DNA from: GCA-003244245 sp032230565
GTDB lineage: Bacteria > Actinomycetota > Actinomycetes > Mycobacteriales > Pseudonocardiaceae
NCBI GenBank assembly: GCA_032230565.1
Contig: JAVXWL010000102.1
Span: 48,556-112,555 of the forward strand
DNA length: 64,000 bases
Direction: 5' to 3'
Below the pieces are notes generated by a model. It ran no database searches. It saw only the letters and a list, made by a program, of their open reading frames with translations, and had not been told where the DNA came from. The first letter of the stretch is position 1. Every line of letters starts with the position of its first letter. Shown one piece after another: positions 16,048 to 25,045 of the stretch. The translations under genes and the position numbers were made by a program.

Positions 16048-16584
16048 CTACGTGCCAGCCAGCGCTTGGATGAGGGATTCTTGTACCCAGGTCAGCCAGT
16101 GGTACACCACCAGGTGCGGCGCGCGCGGGTCATCGGCGGGGAGCTCGTCGGGCATGTCCTCGGTCACCTCGAGCACAGTGCCCAGGGCCAATCGGACGTC
16201 GTTGAGCGCGGATAGCCACGCCTGCGCCTGCTGGTCGGTCAAGCGAACGCGGCCACCGCGCGCGGGGCAGGTGTCCAGAAGGACACCGGCCACGCCATCC
16301 TTGACGGCCAGCAGCTCGGGTTCGTGCAGGGCGCGCAGGCCGCCGGACAGGGTGGCGTCCTCGCGGTGGAAATCGGGGAGCAGCCGGGCCAGCACCCGGT
16401 CGGCGGGCGGCGTGGTGGGACCCGCGGTGATGCCGGTGAGTTCGGCGAGCTCATCGCGCGGCAGCGCCGCGACCCGCGCCTCGAGCATCTCCCGGACCTG
16501 ACCGACCATTCCCCGCAGGAGTCCGGCCTCCCGCTCCGACAGGTGCGCTACCAGCAGCCCGCCGCGACGCCGCCAGCCGTTCAC
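16048..16584 (-). CDS. DUF2017 protein
   Basis: This 178-residue mostly helical protein of unknown function belongs to the DUF2017 family, conserved next to clpS in actinobacteria (Rv1332 position). The GTG at 16584 overlaps the clpS stop codon (GTGA) and is preferred over a longer ORF. Recognisable parts are LSEREAGLLRGMVGQVREML near the N-terminus, LARLLPDFHREDATLSGGLR in the middle and YHWLTWVQESLIQAL at the end. Coupling to clpS suggests a link with proteolysis, but nothing in the sequence shows a mechanism. Confidence 0.85.
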   Translation of the reverse strand: MNGWRRRGGLLVAHLSEREAGLLRGMVGQVREMLEARVAALPRDELAELTGITAGPTTPPADRVLARLLPDFHREDATLSGGLRALHEPELLAVKDGVAGVLLDTCPARGGRVRLTDQQAQAWLSALNDVRLALGTVLEVTEDMPDELPADDPRAPHLVVYHWLTWVQESLIQALAGT

Positions 16585-16880
16585 ACGTCCCGCTGCATGG
16601 TCGCCCAAAGCCCGGCGCCGTGCAGCTTCGCGACATCGATCTCCACTTTGTCCCGAGAACCCTGGGTCACCACCGCCCGGCCCTTGTGGTGGACGTCGAG
16701 CATCAACTTGGTGGCTTCATCGCGGCTATATCCGAAGAGCTTCTGGAACACGTAGGTGACGTAGGACATCAGATTCACTGGGTCGTTCCAGACGATCGAC
16801 AGCCAAGGCCGGTCCTGCGACCCGACCTCGTTCACCGCTGGGTCGACCTGGGTCTGTTCCAGTTCGACGGGTGTGGTCAT
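16581..16880 (-). CDS. clpS: ATP-dependent Clp protease adaptor ClpS
   Basis: The 99-residue N-recognin delivers N-degron substrates to ClpAP/ClpCP. PWLSIVWNDPVNLMSYVTYVF contains the conserved N-D-P/V-N substrate pocket and KLMLDVHHKGRAVV the typical helix with the H-x-x-G turn. The ATG at 16880 matches the family start; an upstream ORF extension to 16952 would run into the divergent pncB gene. It is followed by DUF2017 with a 4-bp overlap. Confidence 0.94.
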   Translation of the reverse strand: MTTPVELEQTQVDPAVNEVGSQDRPWLSIVWNDPVNLMSYVTYVFQKLFGYSRDEATKLMLDVHHKGRAVVTQGSRDKVEIDVAKLHGAGLWATMQRDV

Positions 16881-16921
16881 AGCACCAATGTTCCCACCAA
16901 CGCGGGCCATAAGCTCACCTG

Positions 16922-18205
16922 ATGCCCCGGTATACAGCGACCAGCACCGCACTGCTCACCGACCAGTACGAGTTGACGATGCTGGCCAGCGCGTTGGCCG
17001 ACGGTTGCGCGTCTCGCCGCTGCACGTTCGAGGTCTTCACGCGGGGGCTGCGGGGCCGCCGATACGGAATCCTCGCAGGCATCCCCCGGTTGCTCGATGC
17101 GGTGGCTCGGTTCCAGTTCGGCGACGAGCAACTGGCGTTCCTGCACCGGATGCTTGACGCCCGCACCCTGGACTGGCTGGCCGGTTACCGGTTCCGCGGC
17201 GACATCGACGGCTACCCCGAAGGGGAGCTGTACTTCCCCGGCTCCCCGGTGCTGACGGTGACCGGCAGCTTCGCCGAGGCGGTGATGCTGGAGACGCTGG
17301 TGCTCTCGGTTCTCAACCACGACAGCGCGGTGGCCTCCGCGGCAGCCCGGATGGTCAGCGCCGCCGGGCAGCGCCCTTTGGTGGAGATGGGCAGCCGGCG
17401 CACTCACGAGGAGGCTGCCGTGGCCGCCGCCCGTGCGGCTTACCTGGGTGGTTTCAGTGCGACGTCCAACCTCGCCGCTGGGCAGCGCTACGGCATACCT
17501 ACCACCGGCACCGCGGCGCACGCCTTCAGCTTGCTGCATGACAGCGAGGCGGACGCGTTCGCCGCGCAGGTGGCGGCGCTGGGCACGGACACCACCTTGC
17601 TGGTCGACACCTACGACATCAGCGACGGCATCGCTACTGCGATCGAGGTCGCCGGTACGGGACTGCAAGCGATCCGGATCGACTCGGGGGATCTTGGGGA
17701 GCTGGCCCGGCAGGCCCGTGAGCAACTCGACCGGCTGGGCGCACCGGATGTGCAGATCGTCGTCTCCGGCGATCTCGATGAGTACTCGATCGCGGCATTG
17801 CGCGCCGAACCGGTGGACTCCTACGGGGTGGGCACCTCAGTCGTGACTGGTTCGAGCCTGCCCACCGCGGGGATGGTCTACAAGCTGGTCGAGGTGGATG
17901 GGCAGCCGGTGGCCAAGCGCAGCACAGCCAAAGTTTCCCGGGGCGGATCGAAAAGCGCGCTGCGCCGGTACAAGCCCAGCGGTACCGCGGTCGAGGAGGT
18001 GGTGTTCTTGCAGGGAAAGCAACCGAAGCTGGAAGCACATGACCGGGTGCTGCCGGTGCCATTGCTGCGCGAAGGGCAGCCGGTGGGCTCGCCGCTCACC
18101 ATCCAGGATAGCCGCGAACGCGTCACCGCGGCCTTGACCAGTCTGCCCTGGGACGGCCTACGCCTGTCCCCCGGCGAGCCGGCCATCCCGACCCTCTTCC
18201 TCTGA
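16922..18205 (+). CDS. pncB: Nicotinate phosphoribosyltransferase
   Basis: The 427-residue enzyme joins nicotinate and PRPP in the NAD salvage pathway. Marks are LLTDQYELTM at the N-terminus, MGSRRTHEEAA, SNLAAGQRYGIPTTGTAAHAF with the catalytic His, and RIDSGDLGELAR for phosphoribosyl binding. It is divergent from clpS with about 40 bp between the starts, as in mycobacteria (Rv1330c/Rv1331). A hairpin follows the stop, before the convergent MOSC gene. Confidence 0.95.
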   Translation: MPRYTATSTALLTDQYELTMLASALADGCASRRCTFEVFTRGLRGRRYGILAGIPRLLDAVARFQFGDEQLAFLHRMLDARTLDWLAGYRFRGDIDGYPEGELYFPGSPVLTVTGSFAEAVMLETLVLSVLNHDSAVASAAARMVSAAGQRPLVEMGSRRTHEEAAVAAARAAYLGGFSATSNLAAGQRYGIPTTGTAAHAFSLLHDSEADAFAAQVAALGTDTTLLVDTYDISDGIATAIEVAGTGLQAIRIDSGDLGELARQAREQLDRLGAPDVQIVVSGDLDEYSIAALRAEPVDSYGVGTSVVTGSSLPTAGMVYKLVEVDGQPVAKRSTAKVSRGGSKSALRRYKPSGTAVEEVVFLQGKQPKLEAHDRVLPVPLLREGQPVGSPLTIQDSRERVTAALTSLPWDGLRLSPGEPAIPTLFL

Positions 18206-18239
18206 GGCATCTTGAACTCCGGCGTTCCCGAACTCCACG

Positions 18240-18273
18240 GTGGTGCTGTCGCACGCCAACCCGGCAGCACCAC
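18240..18273. terminator. Candidate hairpin terminator between convergent genes
   Basis: GTGGTGCTG and CAGCACCAC form a 9-bp stem with a 16-nt loop, 35 bp after the pncB stop and 31 bp before the MOSC gene end. There is no T tract, so termination is inferred from position only. Confidence 0.4.
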
Positions 18274-18303
18274 GGTTGACTTCGGGGGGCTGAAAGCACC
18301 TGC

Positions 18304-19008
18304 TCAGTCGGCGGGGGATACCCGATAGGGCTTTCCGATGATCCACCCTCCGCCTGGAGGGGGGTCAGCATCGAGGTCGACGACATCGACTCGCTGCCCG
18401 ACCCGGATCCGGCCGCCGTGGACGACCCAGCAGTTGAGAGCCATCGTTCCGTCGAACTGGCGGTGGATTCTGCGCAGGACGTCCAGGTCCTGCTCGCCGG
18501 TGTCGGGGTCGATCGTGGTGATGATGCAGCGACCGCGGACCGACTGCACACCGATCAGTGTCTCGCCGATCCGCAGTGCCTGACCGGGCCAGGAACGTTC
18601 GGCCAGACCGGGCACGCCGCCCAGCACGATGTTGGGCCGAAGTCGCCGACCGTCCACGCCGAGCGCCTTGATGGCACCGTCGGTGGCTACAAGCAACGGG
18701 AGCACGTCGAAACGCTCGGGTCCGTCATAACTGGCCATCTGCGCCCCCACACCCGCCGCTTCCCGGACGGCCACCGCGGTCGCCGGGTCGTTCCAGGGGC
18801 GGCCGTTGACCAGCGGCTCACCGTCGCGGCCAAGGGTGCCCGCCAGCCCGAGCAGGCGGGGCCGGATGCGAGCGGTGAGCACGCCACGGGGTCCGTAGAC
18901 GTGAGCAAGGCGGTCGCCGGTGACACCGTCATCGGTGAGCACGACGTCGTCGAGCCGCTCACCGCGCATGGACTTGACGGGGTAACGCCACAGTTCGGTG
19001 ACCCGCAT
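18304..19008 (-). CDS. MOSC domain protein
   Basis: The 234-residue protein has the N-terminal MOSC beta-barrel opening (ELWRYPVKSMRGERLD) and the MOSC core (GVDGRRLRPNIVL...RIGETLIGVQSVRGRCIITTIDPDTGE). The conserved Cys sits in RGRCIITT. Relatives include mARC and YcbX, molybdenum-cofactor proteins that reduce N-hydroxylated compounds, and the MoCo sulfurase C-terminal domain. No ferredoxin domain is attached, so an electron donor would be separate. It is divergent from the CGNR gene. Confidence 0.82.
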   Translation of the reverse strand: MRVTELWRYPVKSMRGERLDDVVLTDDGVTGDRLAHVYGPRGVLTARIRPRLLGLAGTLGRDGEPLVNGRPWNDPATAVAVREAAGVGAQMASYDGPERFDVLPLLVATDGAIKALGVDGRRLRPNIVLGGVPGLAERSWPGQALRIGETLIGVQSVRGRCIITTIDPDTGEQDLDVLRRIHRQFDGTMALNCWVVHGGRIRVGQRVDVVDLDADPPPGGGWIIGKPYRVSPAD

Positions 19009-19083
19009 CCGACTCTCCCGCCCAATGGTGGGATCTAACGTATGAATCCGCTTTGTTCAGTTAGATAGTGGCACGTGTTTCTG

Positions 19084-19107
19084 ATGGTAGCAACCGTGAT
19101 CTACCAT
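19084..19107. promoter_or_regulatory. Inverted repeat, candidate operator before the CGNR gene
   Basis: ATGGTAG and CTACCAT form a perfect 7-bp dyad with a 10-nt spacer, ending 6 bp before the proposed GTG start of the CGNR regulator and lying between it and the divergent MOSC gene. Autoregulation is an inference. Confidence 0.4.
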
Positions 19108-19113
19108 AAGAAT

Positions 19114-19719
19114 GTGCGGACTGATCAGGCCGGAAGACAGCCGGGGGGCGGCTCGCCGCTGCTCGGTGAGCCGCTGGCGATCGAGTTTGCCAACACCCAG
19201 TACGCGGTGCGCGGCACGCTTCGCGAGGGCATCGGCACGCCCGCTCACCTCGCGGCCTGGTTGCGCGAGCACTCCGCGGTACCCGGATACGACGTGCGCG
19301 TCGACGCGTCCGAGGTGGCGAGATTCCGGGCGTTGCGGGGCGCCATCCGCGGTCTGTGCCAAGCCTGCGTGGACCCGCGCCCGGGCGACGACACGGACGT
19401 CGAGGTGCTCAACGCCGCCGCCGCTACGGCTCCACGGTGGCCGCAGCTGCACCGCGCCGGTGGCGCCTACGCGGTGTCGGAGCACACCCGAGGCGAGGGC
19501 GCCGACGCCGCCCTCGCGGCGATTGCCCGCGACGCGATCGCGATTTTCGGCGGACCGTTGAGCCCCCAGATCCGGGCCTGCCACGCGCCAGGTTGCGTGC
19601 TGTTCTTCATCAAGGACCACCCCCGAAGGCAGTGGTGCTCGGTGGGCTGTGGCAATCGAGCCCGAGCTGCGCGCCACTACCAGCGGCACCGCCCGGGGCC
19701 GGGTCAGCCTGACCGGTAG
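19114..19719 (+). CDS. CGNR zinc finger domain protein (putative regulator)
   Basis: The ~201-residue protein has an N-terminal ABATE-like region (PLLGEPLAIEFANTQYAVRG) and a C-terminal CGNR zinc finger with ligands in RACHAPGCVLFF and WCSVGCGNRARAARHYQRHR. Such proteins are small actinobacterial stress or metabolism regulators, mostly uncharacterised. I chose the GTG at 19114 because the family starts just before LLGEPLA and the longer ORF runs through an inverted repeat. It ends 11 bp before dinG, so the two may be cotranscribed. Confidence 0.8.
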   Translation: MRTDQAGRQPGGGSPLLGEPLAIEFANTQYAVRGTLREGIGTPAHLAAWLREHSAVPGYDVRVDASEVARFRALRGAIRGLCQACVDPRPGDDTDVEVLNAAAATAPRWPQLHRAGGAYAVSEHTRGEGADAALAAIARDAIAIFGGPLSPQIRACHAPGCVLFFIKDHPRRQWCSVGCGNRARAARHYQRHRPGPGQPDR

Positions 19720-19730
19720 CGTCTGCGGCT

Positions 19731-21785
19731 GTGCCCGCCCCCGCCACCACAGTGCCTGAGGTCGGGGCGCTGCTCAGCGCGGCGGTGCACGCAGTCGGTG
19801 GAACCGACCGGCCGCGTCAGACTCAGATGGCCGAGGCGGTGGACCGGGCGATCCGCACCGGCGAGCACCTCGCGGTGCAGGCTGGTACCGGCACCGGCAA
19901 GTCGCTGGCATACCTGGTGCCGGCGATCCGGCACGCCGTTGCTGCGGGCACCACCGTGGTGGTCTCCACCGCGACCATCGCCCTGCAGCGCCAGCTCATC
20001 GACCGTGACCTGCCCCGGCTGACCGCTGCGCTCGAGCCGCTGCTGGGCAGCGCCCCAACCTTCGCCATCCTCAAGGGTCGGCGCAACTATCTGTGCCTGC
20101 ACCGGTTGCACACCGGGCCGCCCGACGATGGCGAGGACCTCTTCGAGGCCGCCGCGGCGGCCTCTCCCACCTCGATGTTGGGCCGCCAGATCGTCCGGCT
20201 GCATGAATGGTCCTCGGCCACCAGTACCGGAGACCGCGACGAGCTGGTGCCCGGCGTGACCGACCGGGCCTGGCGGCAGGTGTCGGTCAGCGCCCGGGAG
20301 TGCCTGGGCCTGTCCCGTTGCCCGGTCGGCATCGACTGCTTCGCCGAGCAGGCCCGGGCCCGGGCCGGGCGCGCCGAGGTGGTGGTCACCAATCATGCGT
20401 TGCTCGCGATCGACGCGATGGGTGATCATCAGGTACTGCCCGACCACAACGTCGTGGTCATCGACGAAGCGCACGATCTGGTCGACCGGGTCACCAGCGC
20501 GGCCACCGAGGAGCTCACCGGCTCGATGGTCGAGACCGCGGCGCGCCGGTGCGGGCGCCTGATAGACCAGCAGATCGCCGACGAGCTGGCCGCCGCCGGT
20601 GATGGGCTGGCGTTGCTGCTCGGCGCTGCCGATGCGCAGCGTTGGGACACCCTCGGCGCGGGGATGGCTGGCGGCCTCACCGCAGTGCGCGACGCGGCGC
20701 ACCGCTGCATCACCGCCCTGGGAACCGAACGGCGGGAGGATCCCGACGCCGCCGCCCGTCGTCGGCTCGCGCTGACCGCGCTGGAGCAGGTGCATTCGGC
20801 GACCGCTCGGGTGCTGGTCGCATTCCCCGACAGTGAGTCCGACCGGCGAGATGTGGTCTGGTTGGCGGAGGAAACCGTGCGAGGGCGGGTGCTGAGGGTG
20901 GCGCCGTTGGGCGTCGCCGGCTTGCTGCAGCAACGGCTGTTCGCGAAGCGAACCGTGGTACTCACCTCGGCCACCCTCACACTGGGCGGGACCTTCGACG
21001 CGCACGCCTCGCAGTGGGGCCTGCCCCGCCAGCGACCGTCCAACGGATCCTCCGCGGCGCCCGCAGCCGCGGCTGGAACAGCCACCGAGCGGCCGCCGCC
21101 AGCCGACGACGCCACGCCGACCTGGACTGGTTTTGATGCGGGCTCGCCGTTCGAGCACCGCCGCGCCGGAATCCTTTACACTGCCGCGCACCTGCCGCCA
21201 CCTGGCCGCGACGGGTTGACGCCGGCATACCTCGACGAGCTCGCCGCGCTGGTCACCGCGGCGGGCGGCCGCACGTTAGGCCTGTTCTCCTCGATGCGGG
21301 CCGCCAAGCAGGCCGCCGAGGCCTTGCGGGCCAAACTGGACCTTCCCATCCTGTGCCAGGGCGACGACGCGACCGGCCTGCTGGTGCAGCAGTTCGCGGC
21401 GGATGAACCGACCTGCCTGTTCGGCACCCTGTCGCTGTGGCAAGGCGTCGACGTCCCCGGCCGGTCGCTGTCTCTGGTGGTGGTCGACCGCATTCCATTT
21501 CCCCGCCCAGACGACCCGTTGAGCTCAGCCCGGCAACGCGCCGTGGCCGCCCGCGGTGGCAACGGCTTCCTGACGGTGGCGGCGACGCACGCGGCGCTGC
21601 TGCTCGCGCAAGGCGCCGGCCGGTTGTTGCGCTCGACCGAGGACCGTGGCGTGGTAGCGATCCTCGACCCCCGACTGGCCACTGCCCGCTACGCCGCATT
21701 CCTGCGCGCTTCCCTGCCTCCTTTCTGGCCCACCACCGACCCCGCCGTAGCCCGCGCCGCCCTTACCCGTCTCGTCAACACGTAA
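19731..21785 (+). CDS. dinG: DinG-type ATP-dependent DNA helicase
   Basis: The 684-residue XPD/DinG superfamily 2 helicase has Walker A in QAGTGTGKSLAYLVPA, the DEAH box in VVIDEAHDLVD, and four Cys in YLCLHRL and ARECLGLSRCPVGIDCF suited to a 4Fe-4S cluster. Motif VI lies near AQGAGRLLRSTEDRG. It unwinds 5'-3' and handles R-loops or damaged forks in relatives. A Ser/Ala/Pro-rich linker (about residues 435-465) interrupts the second RecA domain. It starts with GTG and lies in the mycobacterial dinG-pncB neighbourhood. Confidence 0.92.
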   Translation: MPAPATTVPEVGALLSAAVHAVGGTDRPRQTQMAEAVDRAIRTGEHLAVQAGTGTGKSLAYLVPAIRHAVAAGTTVVVSTATIALQRQLIDRDLPRLTAALEPLLGSAPTFAILKGRRNYLCLHRLHTGPPDDGEDLFEAAAAASPTSMLGRQIVRLHEWSSATSTGDRDELVPGVTDRAWRQVSVSARECLGLSRCPVGIDCFAEQARARAGRAEVVVTNHALLAIDAMGDHQVLPDHNVVVIDEAHDLVDRVTSAATEELTGSMVETAARRCGRLIDQQIADELAAAGDGLALLLGAADAQRWDTLGAGMAGGLTAVRDAAHRCITALGTERREDPDAAARRRLALTALEQVHSATARVLVAFPDSESDRRDVVWLAEETVRGRVLRVAPLGVAGLLQQRLFAKRTVVLTSATLTLGGTFDAHASQWGLPRQRPSNGSSAAPAAAAGTATERPPPADDATPTWTGFDAGSPFEHRRAGILYTAAHLPPPGRDGLTPAYLDELAALVTAAGGRTLGLFSSMRAAKQAAEALRAKLDLPILCQGDDATGLLVQQFAADEPTCLFGTLSLWQGVDVPGRSLSLVVVDRIPFPRPDDPLSSARQRAVAARGGNGFLTVAATHAALLLAQGAGRLLRSTEDRGVVAILDPRLATARYAAFLRASLPPFWPTTDPAVARAALTRLVNT

Positions 21786-21799
21786 CCCCCCGCGCTGGC

Positions 21800-21823
21800 A
21801 TCGCCATTCGGAGCCGAACCGCG
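21800..21823. repeat. Palindromic repeat, family 3, third copy
   Basis: ATCGCCATTCGGAGCCGAAC matches the tandem palindromes at 9704-9771 and lies 14 bp after the dinG stop codon. The right arm is decayed compared with the copy at 9744. Confidence 0.65.
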
Positions 21824-21848
21824 GCCGCCGCGCAGTCCAAGTAGCTCA

Positions 21849-21864
21849 TATTTCCACTTACAAG
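21849..21864. repeat. Palindromic repeat, family 1, half copy at the serB stop
   Basis: TATTTCCACTTACAAG aligns with one arm and flank of copy A (TATTTACCACTCACAAG at 8530-8546). On the minus strand it supplies the last Leu codon and the TAA stop of serB. The other arm is not recognisable. Confidence 0.5.
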
Positions 21865-23093
21865 GGCACTCTGCGCAGCATCCCGTCGGCCGCGTCGGCG
21901 GCCTCCACCTCGTCGCGGGTTACGCCCAGCACGAATAACACGATGTCCAGGAACGGCTGAGTGATCGCGGTGTCCGCAACCTCCCGCAGCGCGGGCTTGG
22001 CGTTGAACGCCACACCGAGACCAGCGGTGCTCAACATGTCGATGTCATTCGCGCCATCCCCCACCGCGACACACTGAGCCAGCGGGACCCCGAAGTGCTC
22101 CGCCGCCTGGCGCAGCGCGTCGGCCTTCCCCGACCGGTCGACCACTGGACCGATCACGTGACCGGTGAGCTTGCCGTCGTGGATTTCTAGCTGGTTGGCG
22201 GTACAGAAGTCCAGACCCAGATCTTCGGCGACCGGTTGCACGATCTGGGTGAAGCCCCCCGAGACGGCTCCACAGTAAAACCCCAATCGCTTGAGGGTCC
22301 GTACCGTTGTGCGCGCCCCGGGAGTGAGCTCCAAGGCGTTGGTCACCTCGGTGAGCACACTGGCTGGCAGACCCGCCAGCAAGGCCACCCGGCGACGCAG
22401 CGACTGCGTGAAGTCCAGCTCCCCGCCCATGGCAGCCTCGGTGACCGCCCGCACCTCGGTCCCACAGCCGGCGTGCTCGGCCAGTAGCTCGATCACTTCG
22501 CCCTGGACCAGAGTCGAGTCGACGTCGAAGACCACCAGACGCTTGGCTCGGCGGGCGATACCGACCCGTTCGACGGCAAGGTCGACCTCACCGTGGGAGG
22601 CGAGCTTGACCAGAGTGGCGCGCAGGGCGGTGTCAGCGGCCTGGGGATCGTCGCCGGCGGGTACCGACACGAGCAGCTCTAGACCGGTGACCGGATAGTC
22701 CGCGATCCGGCGGATCGCGTCGATGTTGATGTTCAACGCTGCCAGCGCGCGCGTCGTTTCGGTAAAGGCGTGCGCGGTGACTGGCCGACCGAGTACCAGG
22801 ACGACATGCGTGGATCCGCGGGCGTTAGCCCCGACCGTGCCGGCGCCGACCTCGACCTCCAGCTGCATCCCGATGCTGGCCATGGCCTGCTCAGCGGCCT
22901 CTTGGAGATCTTCCGGATCAGCGGTGGTCGCGACCAGCACGCCGAGAATGATCCGGCCCCGGATCACCACCTGCTCGACATCGAGTATCTCGACCCCGTG
23001 CTGGGTAAGGGCCGAGAAGATCACCGACACGACTCCCGGCTTGTCCCGTCCGGTGACCGTCACCAGCAGGGTTGTCCGCAAGCCGCAGATCAC
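21858..23093 (-). CDS. serB: Phosphoserine phosphatase SerB
   Basis: The 411-residue enzyme makes serine from phosphoserine. Two ACT-like domains cover roughly residues 1-170 (starting TTLLVTVTGRDKPGVV), then a HAD phosphatase domain with VFDVDSTLVQGEVIE (nucleophile Asp), AVSGGFTQIV and AVGDGANDIDML. The layout is that of mycobacterial SerB2. The GTG at 23093 overlaps the ctaD stop by 4 bp, so the longer reading frame to 23333 is rejected. The ctaD-serB pair is also found in Mycobacterium (Rv3043c-Rv3042c). Confidence 0.94.
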   Translation of the reverse strand: MICGLRTTLLVTVTGRDKPGVVSVIFSALTQHGVEILDVEQVVIRGRIILGVLVATTADPEDLQEAAEQAMASIGMQLEVEVGAGTVGANARGSTHVVLVLGRPVTAHAFTETTRALAALNINIDAIRRIADYPVTGLELLVSVPAGDDPQAADTALRATLVKLASHGEVDLAVERVGIARRAKRLVVFDVDSTLVQGEVIELLAEHAGCGTEVRAVTEAAMGGELDFTQSLRRRVALLAGLPASVLTEVTNALELTPGARTTVRTLKRLGFYCGAVSGGFTQIVQPVAEDLGLDFCTANQLEIHDGKLTGHVIGPVVDRSGKADALRQAAEHFGVPLAQCVAVGDGANDIDMLSTAGLGVAFNAKPALREVADTAITQPFLDIVLFVLGVTRDEVEAADAADGMLRRVPL

Positions 23094-24853
23094 CTGTCCT
23101 GCGGGTCGTCGAAGCCGGTGTCGCCGCGCTCCACTGCGGATGTCGCCTTCTCGCTCGGGGCGGCCGGGTGACCACGGCCACCGATGTGCGCCTCGTCCCG
23201 GATCCGCTCCATCATGTGTGGGTAGTGCAGCTCGAAGGCGGGTCGCTCCGAACGGATCCGGGGCAGCTCCGTGAAGTTGTGCCGCGGCGGCGGGCACGAG
23301 GTCGCCCACTCCAGGGAGTTGCCGTAACCCCATGGGTCATCGACCGTGACGACCTCGCCATAGCGGTAACTACGGAACACGTTCCATAGGAACGGCAGCG
23401 TAGAAGCGCCGAGCACGAAGGCCCCAATCGACGACACCATGTTCAGGGTGGTGAAACCGTCGCTGGGTAGGTAATCGGCGTAGCGGCGCGGCATTCCCTC
23501 AGCGCCGAGCCAGTGCTGCACCAGGAACGTCAGGTGGAACCCGATGAACGTCGCCCAGAAGTGCAACTTGCCCAGCGGCTCGTCGAGCATCCGGCCGGTG
23601 ATCTTCGGGAACCAGAAGTAGATTCCGGCGAAGGTGGCGAAGACGATCGTGCCGAACAGCACATAGTGGAAGTGCGCGACCACGAAGTAGGTATCGCTGA
23701 CGTGGAAGTCGATCGCCGGAGCCGCCAACAGCACCCCGGTCAGCCCGCCGAGGAGGAACGTCACCAAGAAGCCGACTGACCACAACATCGGGGTCTCGAA
23801 CGTGAGCTGCCCTCGCCACATCGTGCCGATCCAATTGAAGAACTTCACCCCGGTGGGTACCGCGATGAGGAAGGTGGTGAATGCGAAGAAGGGCAGCAGC
23901 ACGGCGCCGGTGGCGTACATGTGGTGAGCCCACACCACCACGGACAGCGCTGCGATCGTCAGGGTGGCGAAGATCAGGCCCTTGTAGCCGAACAGTGGTT
24001 TGCGGCTAAACACCGGGAAGATCTCCGACACGATGCCAAAGAAGGGCAGCGCGACGATGTAGACCTCCGGATGGCCGAAGAACCAGAACAGGTGCTGCCA
24101 GAGGATCGCGCCCCCGTTCGCCGGATCGAACACGTGCGCCCCGAGCCGGCGGTCAGCCTCCAAGCCCAGCAGCGCCGCAGTCAGGATGGGGAACGCCAGC
24201 AAGACGAGAAGCGACGTGACGAAAATGTTCCAGGTGAAGATCGGCATCCGGAACATCGTCATCCCCGGTGCACGCAAACAGACCACCGTGGTGATCATGT
24301 TGACCGCGCCCAGAATCGTGCCCAGTCCAGCGAGCACCAAGCCCATGATCCACAAGTCTCCGCCCGAACCCGGTGAATGGACGGCGTCGGACAACGGCGT
24401 GTAGGCGAACCAACCGAAGTCCGCCGCACCACCGGGAGTCAGGAACCCGGACAACACGATGATGCCGCCGAACGCGAACGCCCAGAAGGAGAAGGCGTTG
24501 AGCCGGGGAAAAGCCACGTCCGGAGCGCCGATCTGCAGTGGCATTATCAAATTGGCGAACGCAAAGAGGATCGGCGTGGCGTAGAGCAGCAACATGATCG
24601 TGCCGTGCATGGTGAACAGCTGGTTGTACTGCTCGTTGGACAGGAACTGCATGCCCGGTCGGGCCAGCTCAGCGCGCATGAGCATCGCCATGCTGCCACC
24701 GACGAAGAAAAAGGCCATCGAGGTGACCAGGTATAGCATGCCGATCACCTTGTGATCGGTGGTCTGCAGCAGATTGAGCAGTGCCGAGCCCTTGACAATG
24801 GGGCGTACTGGACGCGGACGGGTAACGATCGGCTGCGGTGCTACGGCCGTCAC
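23090..24853 (-). CDS. ctaD: Cytochrome c oxidase subunit I (aa3 type)
   Basis: The 587-residue, twelve-helix haem-copper oxidase subunit is the catalytic core of the terminal oxidase. HGTIMLLL (haem a ligand), WFFGHPEVYIVALP (CuB His with the cross-linked Tyr), VWAHHMYATG (CuB His pair) and VAHFHYVLFG (haem a and a3 His) are all intact. I selected the GTG at 24853, preceded by GGGAGGG at good spacing; the ORF extends 21 codons further. Other subunits (ctaC, ctaE) are not in the window. Confidence 0.96.
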   Translation of the reverse strand: MTAVAPQPIVTRPRPVRPIVKGSALLNLLQTTDHKVIGMLYLVTSMAFFFVGGSMAMLMRAELARPGMQFLSNEQYNQLFTMHGTIMLLLYATPILFAFANLIMPLQIGAPDVAFPRLNAFSFWAFAFGGIIVLSGFLTPGGAADFGWFAYTPLSDAVHSPGSGGDLWIMGLVLAGLGTILGAVNMITTVVCLRAPGMTMFRMPIFTWNIFVTSLLVLLAFPILTAALLGLEADRRLGAHVFDPANGGAILWQHLFWFFGHPEVYIVALPFFGIVSEIFPVFSRKPLFGYKGLIFATLTIAALSVVVWAHHMYATGAVLLPFFAFTTFLIAVPTGVKFFNWIGTMWRGQLTFETPMLWSVGFLVTFLLGGLTGVLLAAPAIDFHVSDTYFVVAHFHYVLFGTIVFATFAGIYFWFPKITGRMLDEPLGKLHFWATFIGFHLTFLVQHWLGAEGMPRRYADYLPSDGFTTLNMVSSIGAFVLGASTLPFLWNVFRSYRYGEVVTVDDPWGYGNSLEWATSCPPPRHNFTELPRIRSERPAFELHYPHMMERIRDEAHIGGRGHPAAPSEKATSAVERGDTGFDDPQDR

Positions 24854-25045
24854 AGGTTCCCTCCCGGTTGTCCACGACTCACCGTGCACGGTACCTACCC
24901 AGGCGACTGTAGTCACCGTGGTCCCCGCGTGATGTTAGCGGCCGCGGCGGACGGCGCTGCTATTGCCTCCTCGCGCTGGACAGACCAGGCCGTCCGGCCG
25001 GGCCGCAGTCGGCGTCGACGATCACGAGAGTGGGTACCCATTACT

